Below the pieces are notes generated by a model. It was not told the origin of the DNA and did not search any database. It was given only the letters and a program-made list of their open reading frames with translations. The position numbers and the translations under genes were made by a program. This document shows, piece after piece, positions 1 through 11,500 of a stretch of DNA of 64,000 nucleotides (the first letter of the stretch is position 1; each line of letters starts with the position of its first letter). The stretch lies in assembly GCA_018296165.2 (NCBI GenBank), contig JACKQL020000010.1:620001-684000 (forward strand), written 5' to 3'. This stretch comes from Termitomyces sp. T153. Taxonomy: Eukaryota; Basidiomycota; Agaricomycetes; Agaricales; Lyophyllaceae.

Positions 1-391
1 CGTACTCCTATGTGCAGTGGATGTGTAGTTGTAGCGAGAGCGACGTGTGGGATTGGGATTGTCGACGTGTCCAACACGATGCTAAATTTAGACTCTTATG
101 TTGACTAAGCTCCGAGTCGTCCGAGTCGTCCGAGTCGGGTCACCTTTAACTTGGCTTTTTCTTGCTCCGATCATGGTGGCTCGGAGGGTATTGGGTGCGG
201 ACCGACTGCAAAAAAAAGTCAAATCTTATTCATCCGTCTGAAATGGCAAACGTAGTCTGCAATAGAAAGTTGTTCCTCTTCAGGGAGATTTGGGCTCTAG
301 TGATTGCTATATTCGTAAAAGTCCGACCTATTTAAACCCGTGCTCTCGAGAACACCTGTTTCTCACTATAGGATAACTGTGTTCACACTCT
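1..391. other. Intergenic, upstream of deacetylase gene
   Basis: No gene is visible here. A 9-bp unit (tccgagtcg) is repeated three times at 111-138. This stretch should hold the promoter of the plus-strand gene starting at 392; an AT-rich tattta motif lies near 329. Confidence 0.5.
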
Positions 392-2099
392 ATGCCTGCC
401 AAACGTGTTCTTATCAGCTTCGGGGTCGACGTTGATGCTGTGGCGGGATGGTACCAGGCTTAACTTATTCATTATCCACATAATTCACAAGGAATTTGTT
501 AGGCTGGGATCTTATGGAGGAGAAGACTCGTCGCTTGATATATCAAGGGTACTTTAGGACGTCTTCGGCGAAATTGATGCCACCCAAGGCTGAACTTGAT
601 CTCACTTGACTTCCACAGGGAATGTTTGCAGGAGAAGTTGGAGTTCCCCGCCTATTGAAGCTCTTTAACAAGTACAACATCAAGACTACGTGGTTTATTC
701 CTGGCACGTTTCAGTCCTCGTTCGCGCGCCCTTGTTTAACTCTGTGCAGGCCATAGTCTCGAAACCTTCCCTGAGCAAATGGCCGCTGTTCGCGATGCCG
801 GACACGAAATGTGTGTACTTCCGAGTGTATATCCCGTTGACCTCGTTTTAAACCTTCAGCGTATAGTGGATTACACGGATATTCACACGAGGTAACATCA
901 TAATATTCGCTGGGGACAAGGAATGCATTTTTTCAAACTGTGCTCTCAGAATCCTGTGGCCCTCAGCGTACAGCAGCAGAAGGATATTCTTGACCATACA
1001 TACAACCTTTTGACAGCATTCAATCACGGTATATCACCTAAGGCCAGCACTTTTTTCCTAATCCGCTTCTTCATTCTTGACTTTATCCTTAATTAGGGAA
1101 GTGTTGCGCCTTGGTGGGAGATCTGCAAAGAAGGTGTCCAATTGTTGTTGGATAAGGGAGTTGAATATGGCATGGTCGATTTCTTTATCTTTAGGACATC
1201 TCTGACCGTAACGGAAAATTCTAGATCATTCTGGAATGGCTCATGAGTGAGTCAAATTATCTAGTAATAATGAAAGCTTGAAGGCTGACTGATCAAGTCA
1301 GCTGCCAGGCGTACTATCTCAGGGACGAGGACACCTGGACAAAGATCGACTATTCCGCCGGTGCCAAAACCTGGATGAAGCCATTGGAACGTGGCAAGGA
1401 AACTGGTCTTGTTTGTATCCCAGGCAACTGGTTGGTCCCAGTTGAATTTTTCTATGTTCACTGATGGATAACGTGTTCACTTGCAGGTATCTTGATGATC
1501 TTCCCCCGATGATGTACGCTCCCTTTATGGGTGATCTAAAATGTTTCCCATGTTGGGCTTTATAGGTTCATCAAGTCCAGCCCTAACTCTCAAGGATGGG
1601 TGAGCGATGACTTGGATTGATCTTCCGAGTAACCTCTCATTCTTTTAGGTAAATCCAAGAGATCTGGAGGAAATGTGGAAAGATATGTTTACTTATTGCT
1701 ACGAGTATGTGCATCCTTCTCTACAACTAATTTCGGGGTTCTATTCGCGTGTCACAGTAATGAAGAAGAATTTATCTTCCCAATCACAATCCACCCAGAT
1801 GTCAGCGGGTAAATACAAACTATTTGTGAACTTCCTTGCTTTGTCTCATGGAATTTTTTTTCATAGACGTCCTCAGGTTCTTCTTATGCTTGTAAGTAAA
1901 CAACAATCGCGCGTTGGGCGAGGCTCATTGTTATGATCTCTCTCAGGAGCGCTTCATCCAGTGGATCAATACCCACAACAACGTTCATTGGGTTCCCATG
2001 ATTGAGATAGCGCAGGAGTTTCGTCAGAAGAACAAACCCGCTCCGGACGCACAGATGCCCAAGGGTTTCAATGATCCGTTCTTATTACACAGCAAATGA
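392..2099 (+). CDS. Polysaccharide deacetylase-like (NodB/PuuE-type) protein, many introns
   Basis: A metal-dependent deacetylase or amidohydrolase of the NodB fold (carbohydrate esterase 4 superfamily, PuuE / cyclic-imide-hydrolase-like branch). I start at the ATG at 392, giving [20 protein letters not shown] at once; the FGVDVDA stretch is where the family has its catalytic Asp pair. Joining exons gives [29 protein letters not shown], the metal-binding HGYSHE (His-x3-His), [17 protein letters not shown], and a C-terminal [18 protein letters not shown] with the stop at 2097-2099. About ten introns of 45-60 bp are needed and nearly all have GT-AG borders. The intron at 1170-1224 would need a weak GC donor (tatg|gcatgg) to restore the conserved Tyr-Asp-His-Ser segment. 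No signal peptide is visible, so the product is probably cytosolic. The substrate is not decided by sequence: cyclic imide, ureide or chitin oligomer are all possible. Confidence 0.8.
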
Positions 2100-2786
2100 T
2101 ACATACTTTATCAAGATCGCTACATATACATGATTTGTTCCGATGCTCTCCCTCGGTATCACGGAAATACCCTGACTTCTAGATCTTTAGAGACTAGAGG
2201 AAGCGTCGATTCCGTGGCCAGTACCTTTGCTCCCGTGATACCTGGATGAATGACTGTAATTGACTTGATTTCTATAGCTGTAGTACTGCGATTCAATATC
2301 TTCTGCGGGTCATATGGTATGGAAAGTTCCAAAATACTCCTCATGTCATTGAGCTAACAAGTATGCAAATAACTCCACGCTGACTATATCACCCCTGATG
2401 ATGTTGCTCCGTTATTGATAGTATAGATGCCATTTATCCTTTGTAAGGTTCAGTTCCTACAGCTCTTTCACCTCCTCCATGATGTGGGACGGAAAGTTTT
2501 ACTATTAGTCAAAGAGTGGACCCAACTCGATTTGTCGACCGGACCAACGTCATCGACCATGACTTGTAGCTGTATATATATATGATCTTCTACATACCAA
2601 AAACTAGTCACTCATCGAAACAGATCATAAAACAGCATAAAACTGACGGAGATTGCCCGGGCCGGCGGTAAATCATCGCTTCTCGAGCCATCGGCAGCGT
2701 GTCCGGCCAGACGGACTGCCACCCCGCCGGAGATATTATTCGTTCCTTCCGTAAGTACTTGCCTTGAGACTACTTCCAGCTTACAA
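2100..2786. other. Intergenic
   Basis: No coding signal is seen here. A TATA-like run (tatatatatatgatc) lies at 2571-2586, about 200 bp before the next start codon, and could serve the carboxylesterase gene. Confidence 0.4.
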
Positions 2787-4859
2787 ATGACCGATAATCA
2801 GAATCACTTGTCTGATGAACTTTTGAAAAATCCGGCAAGAGTCGTCGTCAACACACGGTATGGGCCACTTATAGGCGGTCGCGCATCGACAGGGGCTGCA
2901 GTTTTCTTAGGTACAACAATCCATCCTGACCCACTCAACTTATGTCTGACGTTTTAAAAATGAAGAGATACCGTACGCGTTACCACCAGGTCGTTTTGAA
3001 GATGCTGCGTCTCTCCCGGACAGTTTCAGGTATGAAAACAAGGAGTACATATTAGAAACGGCATGTACGTCGTTCGTCTTGTGATGAGTATTTTGGTGCC
3101 TTGGAGACCTAATCTGGTGGTCTTTATGTATAGATGGTGTCCAGCCTACTAATGATGGTCAAACACGAGGTAAGTAGTACTTACAACTTTGATCATGTGG
3201 AATGACATTGCTGAGATGGTACGTTTTATTCAGATATGATCTTCGAGCATAAGGTTGGCCTTGGAAAGCCTTCCGAGAACCCGTGCATCTCCATTTCTCC
3301 TGGCAAGTCCAGATTGTGATATTAACAAACCAGTAGCCTATTCTTAAATATTGTCGCTCCACCATCGTTCCCAAAGCAAAGCAACTTCCCAGTCAAAGTC
3401 TACATTCATGGAGGGTAAGCCTTGACTTTTCAATGGTAAGAACGAGGAGGAAACTGGTTCCATCATTGAAAGGTTTCTTCAATTTGGCTCTCCCCATACC
3501 CTGGGATCACAGGCGCAGTACGTCGCGGCTGAGCGTTCTGAGGTGTACGTGAATATCGGCTACCGAATTTCGGCGTTCGGTTTCCTCGCGAGTAACAAAC
3601 CCATTCTTCGAGGGAACTACGGGTTCAAAGACCAATGGCTGGCGTTGGAGTGGATTAAAGCTAACATAAATGTCTTTGGAGGTCAAATTCGTCTGTTCAG
3701 CCTGTGTAATCGCTAGCATACTCACGCCGTCAACTATCTTCACAGGCAACCCGGATGAGATACAGATCAGTGGTCTTTCAGCGGGGGCACATTCCGTACA
3801 CCAATTACTTCACCATGCATCTCATCTACCAGAGGGACGGAAGGCGCCGTTCAGTTCTGCGGTACTGCAGTCGAATGCCATCCTGTATGTCAAATGAATG
3901 TTGATCATCTTGCTGATGATCTGAACTACCGATCTCACAGGACAAATCCCAAGACACCAGAAGAATACCAGGTCCAATTCGATGCCCTCTGCCGTGTCCT
4001 CAATCTGGATGCGAAGGCTCCAGACATCCTCGAGACATTGCGCGACCCTCTCAAGGTTCCCTGGACATCTATCACACATGCCATTGATACGGACATGTTA
4101 GATATCAACGGCACGTTCCGCGGGTGTCTTTCGGATGACTGGCTCCCGCTCTCCCCTGACCCAGTCACCTGGCAGCGATCAGGCGGCCTTGCGCACGGCC
4201 TTCGCGCTCGTGGGGTGCGTAGCGTTGTCCTTGGTGATCTGTCAGAAGAATGGTACCTCTACTCAATTGCACACCCAATTCCTGCGCCACGCGACATTGT
4301 TCCGAATTTATCGCGGTATTTCCCAAAGGACGTTGCAGAAAGGCTTGTTGGTGCATGGAGAAAGATCCCTGAGGATGCAGGCACTGAGGAAGCGGAGAAG
4401 TTGTATGGTGAGATTCTAAGTTGCGGACAGGTGCATCTACCTGTACGTGTTCTGGCGGAGGATTTGTACAACGCGGATTTTCCGGTTCTTCGCTATGTCA
4501 TTGAGTGGACACCGGAGCAGAATCGTATCGAAGGTGAGAGCCCACCGTTTCTTCGTATGCATGCCCTAGAATGAGACGGCGGTACAGGCTTTGTGACCCA
4601 TGGCACGGACAGGTGCATCTGGGCACTCAGACGGCCAAACCTTGAATCCGACCAGATCTTGATCGCAAAGCACTGGCTCGACAAGGTTGACAAAGAAGTG
4701 CAGCGAATGGAGCGCGAAGATAAGCCGACCAGAAATCCTCAAACAATCTTGACTTTATGTGCAGACAAGAATATTCAGTGGAAGTCAGACACTCGATGGG
4801 ATAGTCTGATTAAACTGATAAACATCGTGTTCCCCATGAAATTACCACCCAATATGTAG
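2787..4859 (+). CDS. Type B carboxylesterase / lipase (alpha/beta hydrolase), possible nonsense mutation
   Basis: A serine carboxylesterase of the type B (COesterase) family that hydrolyses esters; the natural substrate is unknown. The start is the ATG at 2787 (MTDNQNHLSDELL), which leads directly into VVVNTRYGPLIGG and, after an intron, IPYALPPGRFEDA. Exons join through conserved segments: SEN-P-LFLNIVAPPSF across a 54-bp intron (3283-3336), the oxyanion-hole VYIHGG, YGFKDQWLALEWIKANI, the nucleophile elbow GLSAGAHS and, near the end, the catalytic histidine in VTHGTDRCIWALR. An in-frame TGA at 4572-4574 lies just before the histidine block. Either a 42-nt frame-preserving intron (4534-4575, GT donor, unusual GAG acceptor) removes it, or it is a real nonsense change from CGA. 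The open reading on both sides makes both options credible. There is no N-terminal signal peptide. Confidence 0.75.
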
Positions 4860-4972
4860 CAAGAATCACTACAGTACAATAGCTAGTAAAGCAGACCCAC
4901 GTAAGAAGGTTGAAGTCGCCTCTTTTGCTAGTTTCCAACACCATGTCATGGACACGATGCCAAAACACTAGC

Positions 4973-4982
4973 AAAAAAAAAA
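4973..4982 (-). terminator. T10 run just after U2 snRNA
   Basis: On the minus strand a run of ten T lies about 10 nt after the estimated U2 3' end. It resembles a Pol III stop signal, although U2 is normally made by Pol II and processed through a 3' box, so the functional reading is open. Confidence 0.35.
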
Positions 4983-4984
4983 GC

Positions 4985-5185
4985 AAGTGAAAGATCCCCC
5001 GACGACACAAGCCAAAAGTGCAATAGCAAGGTCATCGCGTCCCCGCGTTGCAAGCAGAGCGTAGGGAACAAGGGCGACAAAAATTAGATAACCAATAATG
5101 AAGGCAGTGCCTCCATAATAGTGGTTAAACTATTAAGAACAGATACTACACTTGATCTAAGCCAAAAGGCCAGAGTGGTAAAGAT
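4985..5185 (-). ncRNA. U2: U2 spliceosomal snRNA
   Basis: The RNA base-pairs with intron branch sites in the spliceosome. Read on the minus strand, 5145-5185 gives the most conserved part of U2: stem I with GGCCUUUUGGC, then UAGAUCAAG, the branch-point recognition sequence GUGUAGUA (5145-5152 on plus as tactacac) and UCUGUUCUU. A U-rich Sm-site candidate (UAAUUUUUG) follows at 5078-5086. A stem-loop with GAUGAC paired to GUCGUC surrounds a UAUUGCACUUU loop typical of stem IV, near 4995-5040. The length of about 200 nt fits fungal U2. The 5' end is placed at the AUCUUUAC start by analogy; the 3' end is uncertain by some 10 nt. Confidence 0.9.
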
Positions 5186-5552
5186 TTACAAAGCTTTCAA
5201 TTATAATTTATATATGTCTGGGGAAGTGCACGGACCAGTCAAAACGTGACTTGATGATTGTGTAACATTTTCTATATTTTGCAGTTACTGTGGTATGACG
5301 TTCAAAAGTTTTCCGTACGCCCGCCACTTTTATGCCACGCCACAGCTGACTTGGTCATATGTGTGGGGGCCGTTGCAACAAAGATTGTCCAATCGTCGGA
5401 TTCGAAGTTGCCAGCCTTGTGAAAGACCCTGCGAGACTCCCCAATATGTCTGTCCAAAATTTACCCGAAATCTGCCTTTTTTGGTGGCCTGAGGTGGTTC
5501 TCACGTGATAGATCTTCTGCTACACGTGATAAGATCCATGCTCCTATGATTA
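5186..5552. other. Intergenic, U2 promoter side and Helitron target flank
   Basis: An AT-rich stretch (5195-5215) upstream of U2 on the minus strand may carry its promoter. The rest is unique DNA up to the Helitron array border at 5552/5553. No gene is supported. Confidence 0.4.
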
Positions 5553-5553
5553 C

Positions 5554-5591
5554 GAGCTACGCCCCGTGCCTTTGGCATGGGCCTGTAGCTC
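5554..5591. repeat. Terminal hairpin, unit C
   Basis: A 38-nt palindrome whose outer arms are GAGCTAC and GTAGCTC, with an inner stem of C/G-rich arms around a 3-nt loop. The same hairpin ends all four units. This copy has the ttt loop and one C-to-T change in an arm. Unique host DNA begins one base beyond it. Confidence 0.8.
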
Positions 5592-5596
5592 TTGCT

Positions 5597-6240
5597 TCAT
5601 CCCAGACCCAACCTCACTTTGTTTGGTTAGGTCCTTGATATTCTACTCAATGCTTCATCCCAGACCCAACCTCACTTTGTTCAGTTAGGTCTTTGTATTT
5701 CTAACTCAATGCTTCATCCCAGACCCAACCTCACTTTGTTCAGTTAGGTCTTTGTATTTCTAACTCAGTGCTTCATCCCAGACCCAACCTCACTTTGTTC
5801 AGTTAGGTCTTTGTATTTCTAATTAAATGCTTCATCCCAGACCCAACCTCACACAGGCCTGTAGCTCTTGCTTCATCCCAGACCCAACCTCACTTTGTTC
5901 AGTTAGGTCCTTGATATTCTACTCAATGCTTCATCCCAGACCCAACCTCACTTCATTTGGTTAGGTCCTTGATATTCTACTCAATGCTTCATCCCAGACC
6001 CAACCTCACTTTGTTTGGTTAGGTCCTTGTATTTCAAACTCAATGCTAAGTCCCAGACCCAACCTCACTTCATTTGGTTAGGTCTTTGTATTTCATCAAC
6101 TCAATGCTAAGTCCCAGACCCAACCTCACTTTGTTCAGTTAGGTCTTTGTATTTTGTCAACTCAATGCTTCATCCCAGACCCAACCTCACTACATTTGGT
6201 TAGGTCTTTGTATTTCATCAACTCAATGCTGAGATTCAAA
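5597..6240. repeat. 59-bp minisatellite, unit C (about 11 units)
   Basis: A tandem array with a unit of about 59 bp, each containing cccagacccaacctcact and ggttaggtc. Units here are CpG-poor variants (ctttgttcagtt, cttcatttggtt) of the cttcgttcggtt form seen in unit B. Confidence 0.85.
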
Positions 6241-7059
6241 CTCAACCTCAGTTTGTCTTTCATGTTATTGATAATAGTTCCTCAATAAAGCAATCAAGAT
6301 TGTCATATTAATCGAGCTTTTCTACTCATCTCTTTTCACTATGCTGACTTTGGTCTTTCTTTTTTAAATCAATGTGTTAATAGTCCTGTCATTGTCAATG
6401 TCAGTAAACATAAGTCTTTACTATGATTTCAATCATATTTCACTCAGTCAAATGAACCTTCCTTTATAATTATTCCATTATTTTTAACATAATGCTGAAA
6501 TCCAGACCAAACCTCATTTTGCTTGGTTAGATTTTCAATATTCCAACTCTTGCAAGTTATTAACATTAATAAATCATCTATAATATACTTGAACATTTAA
6601 AATTACTGATCAATCAAAGTCTCCTCCACCTTCTATCCCCTTATTACTCATGCACTTTGAAGAGCATGTTGGACAATTTTTGGACACCAAAATATACTAA
6701 AGAGAAACAAATTAGGGAAAGCAGTCTGAGTAATGAGATATCTACAATCTCATTATTGGTATCACTAAGTGGTACTAATACTTAGCAATCAGACCTTTGA
6801 CATCATTCATCTGTTGTCTTCAACTTGATATATCTGACTATACAATCATCTAACCACAAACCATACACCTTCAAATTAAAAACCCTGTGGATCCTCAGAA
6901 ACAGAATGTATCCTACAGCTAGTAGCAATTCAGTCTATTCAAACATAGATATATGTCATAGTACTGAGCAAAAAACCTCCTATTCCAGTCCCTTAACAGA
7001 AAACTATCAACTTTACACATTCTATATTAATACTGCCTTCTGAAGCTTTTTTCATCTCA

Positions 7060-7278
7060 AAAAATCATTGTGATATAGTCTTGCACTTGCATGGAGGTCA
7101 ATTGAAGCAGATCAGTCACTTGCACCCATATTACACTCCATTGCATCATACCATCATCTTTACCACTGGACAGCCTGGATTTCACACTGACATTCATTCT
7201 CATTTTGGACCACAGAATCAACAAAGATCAGCAAAGGTCACCCAAACAGCATATTATGCATATAGGCTCATAATGTAG
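7060..7278 (+). pseudogene. Inverted fragment of Helitron Rep protein gene
   Basis: A plus-strand stretch of about 70 codons beginning LHLHGGQLKQISHLHPYYTP and ending in QTAYYAYRL. It matches the segment of the Helitron protein that is coded on the minus strand in units A (about 11900-12130) and B (about 19240-19450). It is therefore an inverted, truncated copy inside unit C, without catalytic motifs. Confidence 0.8.
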
Positions 7279-7962
7279 TCAAATATTTGTTGAGAGCAGG
7301 AAAAGTTGGAGATAATCAGGAGTAAGTTGACTCCAAGGTATAGGAACTGATTACTGTAAAACTATAAGAATTCATACTTTCAAGTCTGAACCATACACCT
7401 TAGAATCAGAAAGCCAACATACAGCTAGCAGCACTCCAGTCAGATTTATAGTCAAAACATAGTGTATGTTATAAACTTCTCAAAGTCCTTCAGGAACCAT
7501 AGGTTGCCCAGGGATATACACAGGGCAATCATTCTCCTTTCTGAAAAATAAGTAGAAGGTTTCAGAAGTCAAAGAAACATCTTATACTACTTCTTTGGTC
7601 ATTTTTGATCATAAATTCATTGTTCTGAACTTTTTTTGATAAGAAATACATGCATGGGACATGTTCCTTGTGGAGGTGCATTAAAAGACAGTATATTTCA
7701 CATAAATAAGGCTGAAAATAGTTAAATATTGCCTGAGATATCAAGTCTGGCACCTTTCACACATAGTCAAAGGATAGTCAAAGTTGTCTACTGTATTTTT
7801 TTTTTTGGAAAAAATGCATCTGAAGAGCAGCAAAACAGCTTATTATCATAAAAGGGTTTAAATTTGTCAGCATTTGTCAGCACTGACAAATTTTAGTCAG
7901 CAGAAAAGTTGTTGCATAGGCACAGCCACATTCCCATGTCTGTCGTCACATAATATATAGAT

Positions 7963-8000
7963 GAGCTATGCCCCATGCCTTCAGCATGGGCCTGTAGCTC
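7963..8000. repeat. Terminal hairpin, unit A
   Basis: The same 38-nt hairpin as in the other units, here with every CpG changed to TpG or CpA (gctatg, ccatgcc, cagcatgg). The changes keep most of the pairing because both strands changed. Confidence 0.8.
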
Positions 8001-8008
8001 TTGCTTCA

Positions 8009-8230
8009 TTCCAGACCCAACCTCACTTCATTCAGTTAGGTCCTTGTATTTCCAACTCAATGCTAAGTCCCAGACCCAACCTCACTTCATTCAGTTAGGT
8101 CTTTGTATTTCTAACTCAATGCTAAGTCCCAGACCCAACCTCACTTCATTCAGTTAGGTCTTTGTATTTCTAACTCACTGCTAAGTCCCAGATCTAACCT
8201 CACTTTGTTTGGTTAGGTCTTTGTATTTTG
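8009..8230. repeat. 59-bp minisatellite, unit A (about 4 units)
   Basis: A short array of the same 59-bp unit as in C, D and B, in CpG-depleted form (cttcattcagtt). Confidence 0.85.
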
Positions 8231-8517
8231 TTGACTAAGTGTTGCTTTTCTCTTACAATTCAATACACTGAGATTTAATGTATGGACCAATCATGTATCT
8301 ATATTCCATTATTAACAAAATACTACAATGTCCACTGGTATATATTAGAGATGCTGAAAATTATAAAAGTTAGTACTAACCAAGCAATTATTTAAACTGT
8401 CACACTTACATTTTTAAACCATTAAGAATATCTATACTACATGGTCCAGCTATAGACATTAGGTGCTGAAGTTCATAGAAGGTAGCATTTGTTGCTTAAA
8501 TCCAACAAAACTCACAC

Positions 8518-11500
8518 TTACATTTGTAAACCATTCAGGATTTCCTGATAGACAATATTTGCAGTCTTTCTTGATGTGTTTTCTAGGTCCAAAATCACTT
8601 TGATACAATCTCCTGATGTGCACCTAGAGAGTGCAACATAAAGTTGGCCATGTGCAAAAACTCCTGATTGAAGGTCCAATCCAACATGCTTGACTGATTG
8701 ACTCTGAGATTTGTTGATTGTCATGGCAAAGGCCAATCAAACTGGGAATTGTCTCCTGCGCAATGGAATTGGCAAATCCTCTTCAGAGACATCCATGTTG
8801 ATTCTTGGAATCAAAACAATTGATCCTGCAAGCTTTGCATCCCCAGTGATGATCCAACATCTGAGAACTCTGGTGCTGATGTGGGTGACAATCATTCTTG
8901 TCCCATTGCAAAGTCCTTTAGTTGTATCTAGATTCCTGAGCAGCATGACAGGAACACCAATCTTCAGAGCCAATTTAGCTAAAGGCAAATTACTGGCTTT
9001 CAAAGAGTTGAGGTATTCCATTGGATACAATGTCAGGTCAATGACATTTCCATCATTAGACATGACAGAGTCTGCACTCTGCATAACCTTCTCTTCTCCT
9101 AGATATTTCTGCAGAACCTCTGAGTTGATATCCTCTATATCAGAGTTCTTGCCAGAAAGAATGGTTTGGTCCAGGTAATACTGACCATCTTGATAGTGAT
9201 TTATATGAGGATAAGTGGAAGAGATTAATCCTTTGATAGAACTGTCATCACAGATCATAGTTGCAGGAAGTTGTACTGTTTCTCCAGGCCCAAGATTTTT
9301 TCCAGCACCAACATCTAACAACTATGCTGCATGAGCAGCATTATCAGGAGTCTGATCCAATCTCATGTTTTGAACCAAATAGTGAACTTGAATCTGATCC
9401 CAAAGTCTTCCTCTTTTGAGTGAAGCAGCAATCATCTGCTGCCTGAGTCCCCATTGAATAACTGGAAGAGTTTGCCAAAATCTCCTCCAAACACCACAGT
9501 CACTCCACCAAAAGGCACATCCTTTTCCAGGATGTCTCTGAACCCTCAATCCACAGAGTCAATGGCATTTTTGTGTTGCATTGGGACTTCATCCCAGATA
9601 ACAACTTTGGTCTGGAGTAAGAGTTGAGACAACTGAGTTCCTCTTTTGATATTGGCAATGGATGTATCCAGAGCAGGAATGGGGATATTGAACCTTGAAT
9701 GTGCAGTTCTACCACCCTCTAGCAATAAGGCAGCAATCCCAGATGATGCTATACATAATGCCGCATCTCCATTGGACCTAACAGCAGAAGCTAAAGTGTT
9801 GCAGACAAATGTTTTGCCACATCCACCTGCACTGTGAATGAATATCATCTTGCCCAAGTTGTTGTCCACAGAGTCCATAACTTCATTGAAGGCCCCTAGT
9901 TGTTCACCATTAAACCTGGCCTTGTTTTCATTCACCCTTCTCTTCAACTCCTCAATGTCATAATCTGTTTCTTCTTGCAAAAGTCTATTGCCTAAAATTG
10001 CTTGATCAGTCCTAGAGTCAATTCTCTATACAATGGCTGGCTTACCTGGAATTACATTCCAAACTTGTTGAGGTTCTGGCATGTTGGGAAAGTCTTGAAG
10101 AGTCTTGCCAAAATTCTTCAAGTTGTCATTGATCAGATGAAGGCCATAGTCATAAACATCTTCATCAGTAAAGACTCTGTCTCTGTACTGCTGGATATTC
10201 TCCAATCTGTGTCTAAGATCATCACAAATAGAGTGCTTGAATTTGTCCCATAGAGCCTCTGGAGTGGTAGGAGCACAGTGAAATAGGATAGTGCAAAAGA
10301 GCTGTCTAAGAGCTGATCCTGATTGGATTGGAGCAGCTTCAGCAAGACATTGCCTCCATTCTGCATCATCTTCCAAAAGGCCAAGGGCCTTGCATGCCTC
10401 TTTGTAAGTAGGATAGGTGTGGCCATTGACTATCCTAAGGTCAGCCCATGATTTTGCATTCATCACAACTGTCAGGAGCATCCTAAGGTAGAACCTTTCT
10501 CCCTGTCTGGGTGAAGCAAAGTACATCCTTCCAATAGCTGTTCCTCTTTGCCTCTCCTTCCAACTTCTTTTAGAAGCTTCATAGACAAACTTGGTTGGAA
10601 AGCTCTGATAAGTGGTGTTGTTATTAGGGAATCTGGCATTGGCTTCAAACCAAGCAGTAAGTGCAGTCTTGTCTGCATTAGGCCTGGCAGCTACAATCTC
10701 CAAAGGTTCATTATCCTGGAAGTAAACTTCATGCTGGCCTTCCAAATGGACAGGTAATCGATACACAGGAGGATATTCTCCATGCATGTTGAATTCAAAG
10801 ATGTGCCAGCATGATTCAGCTGCAGAAATGTATCTGGCATCTAAGTGTTCTTTAATTTCATCTCTCTGGTCTCCCTGGTCTCTGGCAATTTCCACAGTGG
10901 TCCTATAATGGCCTTTGTAGATGTACTTGTGAATGTATTTGATGGCTTCTACTGAAGCACAGACCTCCACATTGATGTGGCATTGATACTTGGCTGAGAG
11001 ATAAGGATTGTATGAGACAACATCACGATTGTCATAACGATGACCATTTTTTTCAAAAAAGTGCCCATTGTCAGGTCTGGCATATTGAGGATAACCATTT
11101 TCCCCATACTGAGTAGCATCTTGAAATTCCTTTGGGTATCTTTTAGAACATTTGCCATCTACCATGCATTTAGCATTGGGTTTGGCAGCTCCACATGGAC
11201 CATGGACCATGTTAGTAGTAACAACCTAATAACAAACTTAAGTAATGGGATTAAGAATTCAAACAAAGCCAATACCTGATACAAATGAGGCTGAGTAGCT
11301 GGATCTGGAATTTGAGCTGAGACAATAGAATCTACATGAGCTGCATTCTGTATCCTATGATGATGATGGAAAAAAATCAAGATATGCATATGTGGAAGTC
11401 CTCTCTTTTGGAATTCAATAGTATGAACATGTGCCACACAGCTGCCAAAGAGACCCTCTTTAATCTCCTTTACCACAGCATTTTTTCTGAGTTCAAATAC

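Larger units (their letters stand above)
5553..7961 (-). mobile_element. Helitron-related unit C (non-autonomous, decayed)
   Basis: This is the leftmost of four head-to-tail units. Its 3' end is the hairpin at 5554-5591 followed (rightwards) by a 59-bp repeat array. Its 5' end, on the minus strand, begins TCTATATATTATG at 7961 and directly abuts unit A. The 5'-terminal 220 bp resemble the corresponding part of unit B (21620-21837). The interior is AT-rich and decayed. It holds an inverted fragment of the Rep protein gene (7060-7278) and a lone degenerate 59-bp repeat unit near 6488-6548. It encodes no transposase of its own. Confidence 0.7.

Noticed and set aside
3283..3336. A GC-donor intron (cctg|gcaagt) in the carboxylesterase
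   Set aside because: The reading frame after it hits a stop; a canonical GT donor at 3283 gives SEN-P-LFLNIVAPPSF in frame, so no GC donor is needed.
5597..6240. CRISPR-like array because of regular direct repeats
   Set aside because: The repeats are head-to-tail without spacers, the genome is eukaryotic, and the array belongs to a Helitron end.
10006..10026. A tiny 20-bp intron to skip the TAG in the Helitron gene near 10025
   Set aside because: Too short for spliceosomal removal; a nonsense change is simpler given the other stops.
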